Shown one piece after another: positions 1 through 8,877 of a stretch of 64,000 nucleotides of DNA. The stretch is from the NCBI GenBank assembly GCA_019114515.1, contig DXFH01000001.1, positions 62,001 through 126,000 of the forward strand. Direction: 5' to 3'. A model generated the notes under the pieces. That model had not been told where the DNA came from, did no database searches, and saw nothing but the letters and a program-made list of their open reading frames with translations. Within the stretch, counting starts at the first letter, position 1, and the number at the start of each line of letters is the position of its first letter. The DNA is from Candidatus Limosilactobacillus merdigallinarum (GTDB lineage: Bacteria; Bacillota; Bacilli; Lactobacillales; Lactobacillaceae). The position numbers were made by a program, and so were the translations under genes.

Positions 1-111
1 CACGTCAAAATGATCAGCAATTTCTGAGCGTCGAATTTCAATCTGCTCGTCATTGCCTAAAATCGATTTTAAGTAGCTTTCAATCACATCCGATATACTT
101 TTGCGATCCAC
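1..111 (-). CDS. ctsR: CtsR stress-gene repressor, 5' part only
   Basis: CtsR is the DNA-binding repressor of clp heat-shock genes. Only the first 37 codons are here; the rest lies beyond the window. The reverse strand reads MDRKSISDVIESYLKSILGN and continues EQIEIRRSEIAD, which is the classic CtsR N-terminus. I chose the GTG at 111 because GGGAG lies 8 nt upstream and the protein then begins like known CtsR; in-frame ATGs at 126, 129 and 147 lack this support. clpC normally follows ctsR, but that side is not visible. I see no clear GGTCAAA-type CtsR box. Confidence 0.85.
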   Translation of the reverse strand, partial: MDRKSISDVIESYLKSILGNDEQIEIRRSEIADHFDV

Positions 112-148
112 AACTTCATCTCCCATCATCTGACTAATTCTGACCATT

Positions 149-157
149 ATCATACCA
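149..157 (-). promoter_or_regulatory. Extended -10 promoter of ctsR
   Basis: The reverse strand has TGGTATGAT, an extended -10 (TG-N-TATGAT), about 38 nt upstream of the GTG start. No good -35 is seen at 17 nt. Confidence 0.45.
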
Positions 158-209
158 TGCTTTCACAGCCGTCTAATAGCAAAAAGTCTTCTTAATTATC
201 AGTGATAAC

Positions 210-246
210 AAAAAGGAACCTTCAGTGCTTACTGAAAGTTCCTTTA
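210..246 (-). terminator. Rho-independent terminator of the alcohol dehydrogenase gene
   Basis: An AAAGGAAC-TTCAGT / ACTGAA-GTTCCTTT hairpin with loop GCTT is followed by TTTTTG on the reverse strand. It could also work in the other direction. Confidence 0.8.
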
Positions 247-312
247 TATGCAGGGCTTGCATACAAATATATGAGTTTAGAAAGACTTAGATTGGTTATT
301 TATTAACTAAGA

Positions 313-1335
313 TTACTTGTTGTGAACGAAGTCAACAACGTTACGACCAACAACCTTGTTGTCCTTCAGTTCTTGAATCATTTCGTTGATTTCACTCAGC
401 TTGCGAGTGTGAACGATTGGGTGAACCTTGCCTTCAGCACCGAACTGGAAGCATTCAGCCAAGTCTTGACGGGTACCAACCAGAGAACCAGCAACGATGA
501 TCCCATCCAGAACCGTCTTAGCAATGTTCAGCTTCATGTCACCCTGTGGCAGAGCAACAGCAACTAAGCGGCCATCTGGACGAAGTGAGTTAACGGCTTG
601 GTCAAAGGCAGCAGTAGTAACAGCAGTAACAACTGCGGCATGAACACCGCCAACCTTTTCTTGGATCTGTTCATCAACGTTGTTATCGTGACGGTTGATC
701 AGAATTTCAGCACCGTTTTCCTTAGCAGCTTGTAGCTTGTCAGGGTTACCATCAACGGCGATAACGTGTGCACCAAATACATTGTGAGCAAATTGGATAC
801 CCAGGTTACCAAGGCCACCAGCACCAACAATGGATACCCACTGGCCAGGCTTGATGTTAGCAACCTTCAGAGCCTTGTACATCGTAACACCGGCACAAGT
901 CAGAGAAGTAGCTTCAACTGGGTCCAGGCCATCTGGAACCTTAACAGCGTAGTCAGCTGGAACAATACACTGTTCCGCCATAGCACCATCAGCAGTGTAG
1001 CCGGCGTTTAAAACGTGGCGGCAAAGAGTTTCACGGCCAGTCAGACAATATTCACAGTGGCCACAGCCCTTGAAGAACCAAGCAATTGATACCCGGTCAC
1101 CAACCTTCAGACTAGTAACACCTGGGGCAACCTTGGATACACGGCCAATACCTTCGTGACCAATGATCCGGCCTGGCTTCTTACCGAAGTCACCGGCAGC
1201 ACAGTGAAGGTCAGTGTGACACAGACCACAGTATTCCATGTCAACTAATGCTTCACCTGGCTTTAAATCACGAAGTTTAACATCCTTAACAGTAACGTAC
1301 CCATCAACTGGGTCATTAATAACAGCAGCTTTCAT
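313..1335 (-). CDS. adhP: Zinc-dependent alcohol dehydrogenase (AdhP/AdhA type)
   Basis: Medium-chain, zinc-containing NAD(H)-dependent alcohol dehydrogenase of about 340 residues, expected in the cytoplasm to reduce acetaldehyde to ethanol. Catalytic-zinc residues are in GLCHTDLH and GHEGIGRV. The four structural-zinc cysteines lie in [16 protein letters not shown]. The nucleotide-binding glycine motif is GAGGLGNLG. The listed ORF begins at an upstream TTG, but AAGGAG lies 8 nt before the ATG at 1335 (MKAAVIND), so that start is preferred. The gene is monocistronic with its own promoter and terminator. A more distant second paralog lies at 40122-41156. Confidence 0.93.
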   Translation of the reverse strand: MKAAVINDPVDGYVTVKDVKLRDLKPGEALVDMEYCGLCHTDLHCAAGDFGKKPGRIIGHEGIGRVSKVAPGVTSLKVGDRVSIAWFFKGCGHCEYCLTGRETLCRHVLNAGYTADGAMAEQCIVPADYAVKVPDGLDPVEATSLTCAGVTMYKALKVANIKPGQWVSIVGAGGLGNLGIQFAHNVFGAHVIAVDGNPDKLQAAKENGAEILINRHDNNVDEQIQEKVGGVHAAVVTAVTTAAFDQAVNSLRPDGRLVAVALPQGDMKLNIAKTVLDGIIVAGSLVGTRQDLAECFQFGAEGKVHPIVHTRKLSEINEMIQELKDNKVVGRNVVDFVHNK

Positions 1336-1388
1336 AAGTGAAAATCTCCTTCGTAAAAACAAGATCTTTGTTACTCTTTACACAAAAT

Positions 1389-1416
1389 ATAATAACAGCA
1401 TTTAGGAAAAATGCAA
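1389..1416 (-). promoter_or_regulatory. Sigma-70-type promoter of the alcohol dehydrogenase gene
   Basis: On the reverse strand TTGCAT (1411-1416) and TATTAT (1389-1394) are separated by 16 nt, about 55 nt upstream of the ATG. Confidence 0.5.
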
Positions 1417-1589
1417 GCGGTAATGTGAAGATAGTAACAAAGCGTGCTAACATGGCTTGATCGCACTAATGCCAAACAATTGCAATATTCTTTGCGATGG
1501 TATTTTTACTTGATATTCTTTTTTTGTGAATGAATTTGAATAATTGTCTCATTCAAACTTGTGCAATATGTAACTAATTAATAGTAAGT

Positions 1590-1629
1590 AAAACTCCCGC
1601 CACCTGCAATTAACAGATAACGGGAGTTC
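1590..1629 (-). terminator. Terminator after the 181-residue unknown gene
   Basis: AACTCCCG and CGGGAGTT form an 8-bp stem; the reverse strand continues TTTTACTT. Confidence 0.6.
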
Positions 1630-1648
1630 ATTGATGATGACAATGGCA

Positions 1649-2194
1649 TTAGCCAATTACTAACCAACGCATAAAATCATACGCCTTGTTCTTAACTGGT
1701 GGTACCAACTTGTGGAGCCGCTTTTCCATTGACTTCTGGCTGCAATTCTTGCTGCCCTGCCGTAAGTAATCAGTCATTTCATCGTACTTAGCGATCCCGA
1801 AACGCGTGTATTCCGGTTTCATGAATTGGTCACACATGATGCGGTCATCAATACCAGCGTGACGTTTGCTACGCTTGATCCGCAAAATCCGTACTGGCTG
1901 CGTCTCAATTTGGCCATTAACCTTCACAGGAACGTCAATGATGTCACCTTTCAGCAACTGATCCCAGTCTTCTGGATGAATTTTCCGGTATTCTTTTAAG
2001 CCACGCTGCAGCTTCTTAGGTAACTGGTACCATTTCGTGGATTCATCTGAAAATTGAACTAGAGCCCAATAAGTCTTCTTTTTCTTATCACTCTTACGAG
2101 GTTTGACCCGACTATACTTATCCTTTTCCTCTTCACGTAATTCATACAAAGCACGGTCACGAAAACTCATTGATTGTAGATCTTTTTCACTCAT
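1649..2194 (-). CDS. Uncharacterised basic protein, 181 residues
   Basis: I do not recognise this protein. It is strongly charged, with a lysine-rich stretch near the N-terminus (KPRKSDKKKKTYW) and no signal peptide, membrane segment or clear motif. The ORF in the track starts upstream. I place the start at the ATG at 2194 (MSEKDLQSMSF) because GAAAGGA lies just before it. It stands alone, transcribed like its neighbours, with a terminator after it. Composition suggests a soluble, possibly nucleic-acid-binding protein, but that is only a guess. Confidence 0.7.
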   Translation of the reverse strand: MSEKDLQSMSFRDRALYELREEEKDKYSRVKPRKSDKKKKTYWALVQFSDESTKWYQLPKKLQRGLKEYRKIHPEDWDQLLKGDIIDVPVKVNGQIETQPVRILRIKRSKRHAGIDDRIMCDQFMKPEYTRFGIAKYDEMTDYLRQGSKNCSQKSMEKRLHKLVPPVKNKAYDFMRWLVIG

Positions 2195-2581
2195 AATCCT
2201 TTCTCCACTTTCTCCTGATTTGTAATGGCTTTCATCCTTATTATGACTGCATTTGTGGCCAAATATCAAGTAATAAATGAATGAGAATTAGCACTGTTTA
2301 CTAAGAAATATTTTAACCACTGCTCACCGTCGCAAAAGATTCAAAATTTTTTATTTCCAAAAAAGTATCTTAACACTTTTTAGTTAAAGAGCAATCATTT
2401 TTTGCTTTCTTAAGTTATTTACTTCATTCTTTTAATATTACAATCTTTCATGCTATAAAAAATTGCCCCAGCATCTGCTAGGGAAACTATCATTTTTAAT
2501 GTCTTACGGCTAGGTGGCAACAATCATTGACACATACTCGCACTGCTACATATAAAAGGTAGAAAGGATTAAAAAACATGC
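2195..2581. other. Intergenic stretch, AT-rich, with one unexpected forward promoter
   Basis: No convincing gene is present. It holds the terminator of the UPF0210 gene (2456-2484) and, on the forward strand at about 2531-2579, a TTGACA / TATAAA pair (18-nt spacer) followed by AGAAAGGA and ATG, which opens only a four-codon frame (MLNS, stop) that runs into the 3' end of the UPF0210 gene. See findings. Confidence 0.4.
2456..2484 (-). terminator. Terminator of the ACT/UPF0210 operon
   Basis: CCCTAGC and GCTGGGG form a 7-bp stem with loop AGAT on the reverse strand, followed by CAATTTTTT. Confidence 0.6.
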
Positions 2582-3925
2582 TTAATTCTTGAAGGAATGG
2601 ATTGGTGCCGGCATCGTACCCCCACGGTCGATCATTTCTTTGGATGAACCCTTACCAACATCCATGACGGGTGCGTGGCCCAGCAAGCCACCAAATTCAA
2701 CGGTGTCGCCGACCTTCTTGCCTGGTACCGGGATGACCCGGACGGCCGTGGTCTTGTTGTTGATCATACCGATTGCGGCTTCGTCAGCCATCATGCCAGA
2801 AATTGTAGCTGCATCCGTGTCACCAGGAACCGCAATCATGTCTAGACCAACCGAGCAAACTGCCGTCATGGCTTCCAACTTGTCAAAGTGCAGCGCACCA
2901 TTCTCTACGCTGTTAATCATTTCGGCGTCTTCAGAAACGGGAATGAAGGCACCGGACAGGCCACCAACATGGCTGCAGGCCATAATGCCACCCTTCTTCA
3001 CGGCGTCGTTGAGCATTGCTAAAGCAGCCGTCGTACCGTGCACGCCAACGTTGGATAATCCAATTGCTTCCAATACTTCGGCTACGGAATCGCCAGCTGC
3101 GGCAGTTGGGGCTAATGACAGGTCGACGATGCCAAAGCGAGTGTGCAGACGCCGAGCCGCTTCGGAGCCAATCAGCTGACCTAAGCGAGTAATCTTGAAG
3201 GTCGTCTTCTTGATTGTTTCCGCAACCACGTCAATGGATTGACCCGCCACTTTATCGAGGGCGGCTTTAACCACGCCGGGTCCGGAAACTCCACAGTTGA
3301 TGACCGTGTCTGGTTCACCAACGCCTAAGAATCCCCCAGCCATGAAGGGATTATCATCGACGGCGTTGCAGAAGGTTACCAGTTTAGCATTGGTCATGTA
3401 GTCGAGCTTGCTGGCGTCCACCACCGTCTGTCCCATTTCTTTGATGGCATCCATGTTCAGGCCTGCTTTTGTTGACCCGACATTCACTGAAGCACATACA
3501 AGATCCGTTTCCGCTAATGCCTGAGGCAGCGACTTAATCAGGATATGGTCGCCCTTGGTATAGCCTTTTTGTACCAAGGCGGAAAAGCCGCCGACAAAGT
3601 CGACGCCAATGTCATGGGCAGCACGGTCCAAGGTTTTGGCATACTTGACGTAATCATGATCGCCAGAAGCCGCCGCAATCATCGCGATCGGGGTCACTTC
3701 CACCCGCTTGTTAGCGATCTTAATCCCATATTCAGATTCCAGCTCTTGGCCCACCTTCACCAAGTCCTTGGCTTTGGTCGTGATCTTGTCATAAATCTTC
3801 TGGCAGGCGCGGTCACTGTCACTATCGATACAATCAAACAGACTGATCCCCATCGTGATCGTCCGTAAGTCAAGCTTTTCGGTGTCAATCATCCGGAGAG
3901 TTTGCTCAATTTGCTCAATCTCCAT
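2582..3925 (-). CDS. PFL family protein (UPF0210, DUF711)
   Basis: Full-length member (447 residues) of the UPF0210 family. Structures of relatives resemble pyruvate formate-lyase-like barrels, but the reaction is unknown. It begins [22 protein letters not shown] and holds typical family stretches such as [10 protein letters not shown] and [18 protein letters not shown] lies 6 nt before the ATG. The ACT-domain gene ends 11 nt upstream, so the two form an operon. This pairing is conserved across Firmicutes and suggests that the ACT protein senses a small ligand for it. Confidence 0.92.
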   Translation of the reverse strand: MEIEQIEQTLRMIDTEKLDLRTITMGISLFDCIDSDSDRACQKIYDKITTKAKDLVKVGQELESEYGIKIANKRVEVTPIAMIAAASGDHDYVKYAKTLDRAAHDIGVDFVGGFSALVQKGYTKGDHILIKSLPQALAETDLVCASVNVGSTKAGLNMDAIKEMGQTVVDASKLDYMTNAKLVTFCNAVDDNPFMAGGFLGVGEPDTVINCGVSGPGVVKAALDKVAGQSIDVVAETIKKTTFKITRLGQLIGSEAARRLHTRFGIVDLSLAPTAAAGDSVAEVLEAIGLSNVGVHGTTAALAMLNDAVKKGGIMACSHVGGLSGAFIPVSEDAEMINSVENGALHFDKLEAMTAVCSVGLDMIAVPGDTDAATISGMMADEAAIGMINNKTTAVRVIPVPGKKVGDTVEFGGLLGHAPVMDVGKGSSKEMIDRGGTMPAPIHSFKN

Positions 3926-3936
3926 ATTAACCCTCC

Positions 3937-4203
3937 TTATAACTGCTGCATGGCCCGGTACAATTCTTCGTTACGGATATTAATTTCAATCCCGATTTCT
4001 TTACCTAATGCCCGTACTTGGCTGATCAATGCTGACAGGTCTTCATCTTCATGCAATTGCACCTGCATCATCATCGTAAACGTATCATCCATAATCGTTT
4101 GGGAAATATCTAAAATATTGATATTGCGGTCAGCCAAAAAAGTACTGATCTTTGCAACGATTCCTGGTTTTTCCTTACCCACTGCTGTCAAAATAGCCTT
4201 CAT
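3937..4203 (-). CDS. ACT domain protein (UPF0237)
   Basis: An 88-residue single ACT domain, of the kind that binds amino acids or other small ligands. The sequence [20 protein letters not shown] matches the UPF0237 start. AAGGAGG lies upstream of the ATG at 4203, so the 42 extra upstream residues in the ORF track are discarded. It is the first gene of an operon with the UPF0210 protein, which it presumably regulates or partners. Confidence 0.92.
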   Translation of the reverse strand: MKAILTAVGKEKPGIVAKISTFLADRNINILDISQTIMDDTFTMMMQVQLHEDEDLSALISQVRALGKEIGIEINIRNEELYRAMQQL

Positions 4204-4355
4204 AATGTGCCTCCTTATCATTCGTACGTCATACAGGTTAATTCTAACATAGAAAGACTTACAAAACGGTATCGGCAAGAAATCGGTTTCAATTAATGAA
4301 CAGTGGCTGTAATTTGTTTGATTGAACAAAGAAATTGCAACAAATTCAAATATGC

Positions 4356-4397
4356 AAAAAGCCTGTCATCCAAGACATCCTTGGATGACGGGCTTTC
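4356..4397 (-). terminator. Terminator after the tRNA cluster
   Basis: A long stem AAAGCC-GTCATCCAAG / CTTGGATGAC-GGCTTT is followed by TTTTTG on the reverse strand. It ends the five-tRNA transcript. Confidence 0.85.
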
Positions 4398-4405
4398 ATC
4401 TTCAA

Positions 4406-4479
4406 TCGGAAATACACGATTTGAACGTGCGACCTCTGCGTCCCGAACGCAGCGCTCTACCAAACTGAGCTAATTTCCG
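4406..4479 (-). tRNA. tRNA-Pro(CGG)
   Basis: Cloverleaf with acceptor CGGAAAT/ATTTCCG, anticodon loop TTCGGGA and T-loop GTTCAAATC. The discriminator base is A. CCA is not encoded. Confidence 0.93.
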
Positions 4480-4541
4480 AAAATCTAAAAAAGAGCGCCA
4501 CAACCATCATTTAAGATAACTGCCACGCTCCTCCTTAATAA

Positions 4542-4615
4542 TGCACCCAGTAGGAGTCGAACCTACAACCTTCTGATTCGTAGTCAGACACTCTATCCAA
4601 TTGCGCTATGGGTGC
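4542..4615 (-). tRNA. tRNA-Arg(ACG)
   Basis: Acceptor GCACCCA/TGGGTGC and anticodon loop CTACGAA. The A34 is expected to be edited to inosine. The discriminator base is A. Confidence 0.93.
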
Positions 4616-4628
4616 AAAATAAACAAAA

Positions 4629-4700
4629 AGCGGAAGACGGGATTCGAACCCGCGACCCCCACCATGGCAAGGTGATGTTCTACCACTGAACTACTTCCGC
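4629..4700 (-). tRNA. tRNA-Gly(GCC)
   Basis: Acceptor GCGGAAG/CTTCCGC and anticodon loop TTGCCAT. The discriminator base is T. Confidence 0.93.
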
Positions 4701-4781
4701 ATGTGATATTGCTATCAACATTTATAAATGATACTAAATAACTCTCAAAACGTCAATAAGTTTTTTGAAGAAATTTAGTAA

Positions 4782-4864
4782 TGCGGATAAGAGGATTCGA
4801 ACCTCCACGTCTAAAAGACACAAGAACCTAAATCTTGCGCGTCTGCCAATTCCGCCATATCCGC
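4782..4864 (-). tRNA. tRNA-Leu(TAG)
   Basis: Class II tRNA with a long variable arm. Acceptor GCGGATA/TATCCGC and anticodon loop TTTAGGT. The discriminator base is A. Confidence 0.93.
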
Positions 4865-4870
4865 AAAAAA

Positions 4871-4943
4871 TAGAGGATACAGGGCTCGAACCTGTGACCC
4901 TCTGCTTGTAAGGCAGATGCTCTCCCAACTGAGCTAATCCTCC
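4871..4943 (-). tRNA. tRNA-Val(TAC)
   Basis: Acceptor GGAGGAT/ATCCTCT with a G-U pair at the end. Anticodon loop CTTACAA. First tRNA of the cluster in the direction of transcription. Confidence 0.93.
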
Positions 4944-4994
4944 ATTAGTAACTCAACTTCTAAAATCATAAAGGAAAATCGAGTTACTGTCAAT

Positions 4995-5636
4995 TTATTT
5001 CAAACCAAGTGATGCTAATTTTTGGTCGATCTGTGAAAGCACTTCCCGGCTGGCCTGTGGATCTTCAATAAAGTCATAGCGATCGCCATTGATGGACATC
5101 TTCGGGCTCTCGTCATAGTCCTCATACCACTGCCGATAACGTTCATTCAGCTGCTTGTAGTAGTTGTACAAACTTGGATCAGCAGATAGCTGCTCATAAG
5201 GACGACCCCGCTTCTTGATCCGCTTCAGCATTGTATCAAAGGAAATCTGAATGTGGATCATTAAGTTAGGTGATTTCTGATGCTTTTGCTCAGGAAGTTC
5301 TTCCATCATATTATGCAAGAGCGAATCATAGATATCAGACTCTGTCTCCGTAGCACGGCCAAGGTCTGCATTTAGTTTAAAAAGCAATGAGTCTTCAAAG
5401 ATGGACCGATCTAAGACGTTAAGGTCATTGCTAAAAGCATCTTCAATCTCCTGTAAACGCCGGTTAAGGAAGTAAATCTGCAGCAAAAAACCATACTTTT
5501 GTGGGTCTTTATAAAAGAGTGGCAAGATTGGATTATCATCCACTGATTCATAAAAGGCCTGCGTACCTAAATGATCGGCTAGGATCTTAGTCAAGCTGGT
5601 CTTGCCAGCCCCGATCGTTCCTGCTAATACAATCAT
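4995..5636 (-). CDS. Deoxynucleoside kinase (dAK/dGK family)
   Basis: Cytoplasmic kinase that phosphorylates deoxynucleosides with ATP for nucleotide salvage. The 213-residue length fits the family. The P-loop is GTIGAGKTS at residues 6-14. The DRS motif occurs in NVLDRSIFEDS, in the position of the ERS motif, and the lid arginines lie in KRIKKRGRPYE. GGGAG lies before the ATG at 5636. Lactobacilli often have a paired dAK/dGK set; only one kinase is here, so substrate choice (dA, dG or dC) cannot be decided. Confidence 0.88.
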   Translation of the reverse strand: MIVLAGTIGAGKTSLTKILADHLGTQAFYESVDDNPILPLFYKDPQKYGFLLQIYFLNRRLQEIEDAFSNDLNVLDRSIFEDSLLFKLNADLGRATETESDIYDSLLHNMMEELPEQKHQKSPNLMIHIQISFDTMLKRIKKRGRPYEQLSADPSLYNYYKQLNERYRQWYEDYDESPKMSINGDRYDFIEDPQASREVLSQIDQKLASLGLK

Positions 5637-5713
5637 GATATTTTCTCCCTACTTAAAAAAGTCACAATTAGTATTGTACCATTTCAGCTCATCAAACGAT
5701 ATGAAAAATTAGA

Positions 5714-7213
5714 TTACTTGTTTGCGTCGTCTTCGTCGCTAGCTTCGTACTTTTCACCACGAGTACTGTGGGAGAAGTCGACATCCTCTAACGGAATCAT
5801 CTTGCTACCGTACTTGAACTTGTAGTACAGGTAGTAGATCAAGAAGATCGGGACTGACAGGTAGGTAATAGCGATGTTCTTCCAGTCTAATTGGATGAAG
5901 GCATCCATGTTTTGGAAGACGATGATAACGATACACAGAATGAATGAGAAGATTGGGCCAAATGGGTAGAAACTAGCATGGTACTTCAGTTCGCTAACAT
6001 CGTGACCTTGTGCCAAGAAGGCCTTCCGGAAACGATAGTGGGCAGCGGCAATGCCGACCCAAGCAATTACCCCACACAAACCAGAAGCACCAATCAGGTA
6101 GTTGTATGCATTAGGGCCGATGAACTGGGTTAACCATACTAAGAGGCCAAAGACAGTCGTAACCAGCAAACCATAAATCGGCACACCACGCTTGTTAACG
6201 TAGCCTAACCAACGCCATGCGTAACCTTCACGCGCCTGTGAGAAGAGCATCCGCGTGGAAGCATACATCCAAGAGTTAGCAGATGACAAAACGGCAACCA
6301 GAATAACCGCGTTCATGACGCTGGCAGCGGCAGCTAAACCAGCACGCTTGAAAATCAAAGTAAATGGACTAGTAACAATATCAGATACATCAGAACTCAA
6401 TAAGTTCTTGTCAGTGTAAGGCAGGATACAAGCAATAATGAAAATCGTGAAGATGTAGAACAGCAGGATCCGCCAGAAAGTAGAATGAATAGCCTTTGGT
6501 ACAGACTTTTCCGGATCTTCAGTTTCACCAGCGGCAATCCCAATCATTTCAGTTCCTTGGAACGAGAAGCCAGCAACCAACAGAACACTGACAATCCCAG
6601 GTACCCCATGAACAAATGGTGCTTGCTTGTAAGTAAAGTTCTTCATGCCAATTGGGCCTTGGCCACCCATAATACGTAAGATAACCAAAACACCAACAAT
6701 CAAGAAAGCAACAACCGCGGCAACCTTTACCAGTGCCAACCAGAATTCCGTTTCACCATATGACCGCACCGTCAGGTAGTTAATTAAGAAAATAAAGATA
6801 AATGCTATTCCACTAAACACCCACGCCGGAATATGTGGCAACCAGAAATTCATAATCAGACCGACCGTGGTAATTTCCACGGGAACGGTCAACGCACCGT
6901 TTAACCAATAATTCCAACCAAAAGCAAATCCCATTGCCGGACTCAGATACTTATCAGCATATGCCGCAAATGATCCGGTCAGCGGCAGGTAAGTCGCCAT
7001 TTCCGCCAAACTGGTCATCAAGAAGTAAACCATAATCCCGATAATAATGTAACCGACAAGGGCACCACCAGGACCCGCCGTCGTAATTGCGGAACCGGAA
7101 GCAATAAATAGGCCGGTACCGATGGATCCTCCCAATGCGATCATGGATAAGTGGCGGCTCTTCAGCCCCCGCTTAACTGATCCTTGTTCGCCCCTACTAT
7201 TATTCTCTGCCAT
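5714..7213 (-). CDS. lysP: Lysine-specific permease (APC family)
   Basis: Amino acid permease of about 499 residues with some 12 membrane segments. The N-terminus carries the APC signature LKSRHLSMIALGGSIGTGLF, followed by SGSAITTAGPGG. Overall it reads as LysP. The strongest support for the substrate is the lysine riboswitch directly upstream. The ORF track starts at an ATG only 2 nt after the GGAGG site; the second ATG (7213) has an 8-nt spacing and is preferred. The C-terminal tail is hydrophilic and acidic (EASDEDDANK). It is a single-gene unit. Confidence 0.92.
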   Translation of the reverse strand: MAENNSRGEQGSVKRGLKSRHLSMIALGGSIGTGLFIASGSAITTAGPGGALVGYIIIGIMVYFLMTSLAEMATYLPLTGSFAAYADKYLSPAMGFAFGWNYWLNGALTVPVEITTVGLIMNFWLPHIPAWVFSGIAFIFIFLINYLTVRSYGETEFWLALVKVAAVVAFLIVGVLVILRIMGGQGPIGMKNFTYKQAPFVHGVPGIVSVLLVAGFSFQGTEMIGIAAGETEDPEKSVPKAIHSTFWRILLFYIFTIFIIACILPYTDKNLLSSDVSDIVTSPFTLIFKRAGLAAAASVMNAVILVAVLSSANSWMYASTRMLFSQAREGYAWRWLGYVNKRGVPIYGLLVTTVFGLLVWLTQFIGPNAYNYLIGASGLCGVIAWVGIAAAHYRFRKAFLAQGHDVSELKYHASFYPFGPIFSFILCIVIIVFQNMDAFIQLDWKNIAITYLSVPIFLIYYLYYKFKYGSKMIPLEDVDFSHSTRGEKYEASDEDDANK

Positions 7214-7230
7214 GAACATTCCCTCCTACG

Positions 7231-7448
7231 AAAAAAGCCTTCTGACGGGCGGCCATCAGAAGACTTATAGTTAATCGTCATTCTTGAAGCTCCCCGCGTA
7301 TACACGCGACAGTCCGCATCCTTTCGGAATACGTCCCAATGTCAGTGGTGGGCAAACACCCCTGCATTTCGGCAATGCACCCTTTCGCCAAGCTTAAGAC
7401 ATTTGCCTGTCTCCACATGGTTACTGATGAGCACTGCAACCTCTTCAA
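7231..7448 (-). promoter_or_regulatory. Lysine riboswitch (L-box) with attenuator
   Basis: The reverse strand carries L-box core pieces in order: AGAGGTTGCAGTGC, AGTAACC, GTGGAGACA, GCGAAAGGGTGCATTGCCGAA, CACTGACATTGGGAC, GGACTGTCGCG and GGGGAGCTTC. P1 closes by TTGAAG (7443-7448) with CTTCAA (7284-7289). A terminator (AGTCTTCTGATGG / CCGTCAGAAGGCTTTTTT, 7231-7266) sits before the lysP ribosome site. Lysine binding should favour termination, so uptake is switched on when lysine is scarce. Confidence 0.93.
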
Positions 7449-7465
7449 ATTTTAATTACTTTTTA

Positions 7466-7493
7466 AGTATACATAAATTAATGCTGACAACAA
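7466..7493 (-). promoter_or_regulatory. Promoter of the lysP riboswitch transcript
   Basis: TTGTTG and TATACT with a 16-nt spacer on the reverse strand, placing transcription start near the first riboswitch bases. Confidence 0.5.
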
Positions 7494-7504
7494 GCGTTTT
7501 TTAA

Positions 7505-7957
7505 TCAGTTCTTTTTTAGGAAGCGCATCCATCCTTGATCTGTTGCCGTTAAATCAAATCCATTTTTTTGCAATACCCGCTGCGATGGCTCGTTATTCAC
7601 CCGTACTTTGGCAAAAATAGGGCAGGAATGATTTTGTTGCAATACTTCCCCCACAGCCATTGTCATGATGCCGTGATGCTGGTATTTCGGCATGAGCAAG
7701 TAGCCAATCTCTTCTTGCCCTTCTGTCGGAAAAAGGTTAATGGTGCCAATGAGCAATTGATGAGAAAAAATGCCCCAGAGAAATTTTTGCTTTACCCAAT
7801 TATTAAAGACCATCTGCCTAAACTCCGGGTTAGCGTCAATCACAATACCAGCTTGTGCTAACAATTGATCATCCGCATACAAGTGGTTCAATGCTGACAA
7901 GTCGGACTGATTTAACAGACGCACCTGAATCTGATTGGCTTTTATTTGCTTTGGCAC
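7505..7957 (-). CDS. GNAT family N-acetyltransferase
   Basis: A 150-residue GNAT-fold enzyme expected to move acetyl from acetyl-CoA to an unknown amine. Typical elements are the GTINLFPTEGQEEIGYLL strands, the KYQHHGIMTMAVGEVL pyrophosphate-binding loop region, and RVNNEPSQRVLQKNGF at the end, as in RimJ/RimL types. The track ORF begins 15 codons upstream at an ATG without a ribosome site; GGAGG lies 8 nt before the GTG at 7957 (VPKQIKANQ), which I use. It is divergent from the next gene with a 39-bp gap, so the two share a very small control region. Confidence 0.82.
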   Translation of the reverse strand: MPKQIKANQIQVRLLNQSDLSALNHLYADDQLLAQAGIVIDANPEFRQMVFNNWVKQKFLWGIFSHQLLIGTINLFPTEGQEEIGYLLMPKYQHHGIMTMAVGEVLQQNHSCPIFAKVRVNNEPSQRVLQKNGFDLTATDQGWMRFLKKN

Positions 7958-7996
7958 TATAATTACCTCCAAATCATTTTTACAAAGGGGTTCATT

Positions 7997-8800
7997 ATGC
8001 AAGTCGTAAACATTAACCTAAGTAATCAACGCTACCGCACACAGGCGTCTCTCACTGTTTACTTACAAACACCAACACCCAAAAGTCCCGTACAGGATTT
8101 TCCGGCGCTTGTCATTGTTCCGGGTGGTTCAATGACTCATATCACTGCAGAAGAAAGTGAAAAAACGGCCATTGCCTTTGCTGCTCGTGGCTTTCAAACA
8201 ATGATCCTACGCTATTCATTTCTCGATGAGCATAATCCACTCTACCCTTACCCGTTATTTGACTTTGCCCAAGCGATGCAAACGATCAATCACCATCGTA
8301 GTTCGTGGCACCTCAGTCCACAAACCTTTATCTTAGGCTTTTCTGCCGGTGGCCACATCGCTGCTTTGTTCAATGACTACTGGGCGAGCTCCTGGTTAAA
8401 AGGGCAAACGGGCATCCAGGAAGAAGTATTGAAACCAACCGCGATTGTGCTGGGCTACCCAGTGATCGACCTTGACGCCGGCTTTCCCAAAGAAGCGCAG
8501 ACTTTGAATCGTTGGACTGATCATCCGGAACGGTACAATGCCAGCCAACATGTTAACGACAACAACCGGCCGACTTTCACTTGGGCCACCATGGATGACC
8601 CGTTTGTACCCGTCCAAAATAGTATCAATTATGCACTTGCTTTACATGCCCACAACATTCCTCAAGAACTGCACCTATTTGCCCATGGCCCCCATGGAAT
8701 GGATATTGCCAATTCACTGGTGGCCCATCATGTTAATGGTGACCAACCCCACGTTGCCCACTGGGTCGACTTGGCTTGTGAGTGGCTATTAAACCACTAA
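7997..8800 (+). CDS. Alpha/beta hydrolase (esterase-like)
   Basis: A 267-residue alpha/beta hydrolase of the acetyl-esterase/BD-FAE-like kind. Oxyanion region VIVPGGSMTHIT; nucleophile elbow GFSAGGH near residue 115; a likely catalytic Asp in TMDDPFVP and His in FAHGPHGMD. No signal peptide, so cytoplasmic. The ORF track extends upstream from a TTG; AAAGGGG lies before the ATG at 7997. Substrate is unknown, probably a small acyl ester. Confidence 0.85.
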   Translation: MQVVNINLSNQRYRTQASLTVYLQTPTPKSPVQDFPALVIVPGGSMTHITAEESEKTAIAFAARGFQTMILRYSFLDEHNPLYPYPLFDFAQAMQTINHHRSSWHLSPQTFILGFSAGGHIAALFNDYWASSWLKGQTGIQEEVLKPTAIVLGYPVIDLDAGFPKEAQTLNRWTDHPERYNASQHVNDNNRPTFTWATMDDPFVPVQNSINYALALHAHNIPQELHLFAHGPHGMDIANSLVAHHVNGDQPHVAHWVDLACEWLLNH

Positions 8801-8815
8801 GAGTTAGCCATAAAA

Positions 8816-8855
8816 TTAACTCCCGACTTCGTTTATCCGAAAGCCGGGAGTTTTT
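8816..8855. terminator. Bidirectional terminator between converging genes
   Basis: AACTCCCG...CTTCG / CGAAAG-CCGGGAGTTTTT forms a stable hairpin with T-run on the forward side and A-run on the other. It serves the hydrolase and the PAP2 gene. Confidence 0.7.
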
Positions 8856-8877
8856 AATTTATATCATTCACCAATGA

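Noticed and set aside
2589-3179. 196-codon forward ORF opposite the UPF0210 gene
   Set aside because: It is an antisense shadow of a well-recognised gene and has no ribosome site.
4734-4928. ORF of 64 codons across the tRNA genes
   Set aside because: It overlaps tRNA-Leu and tRNA-Val on the same strand and has no ribosome site.
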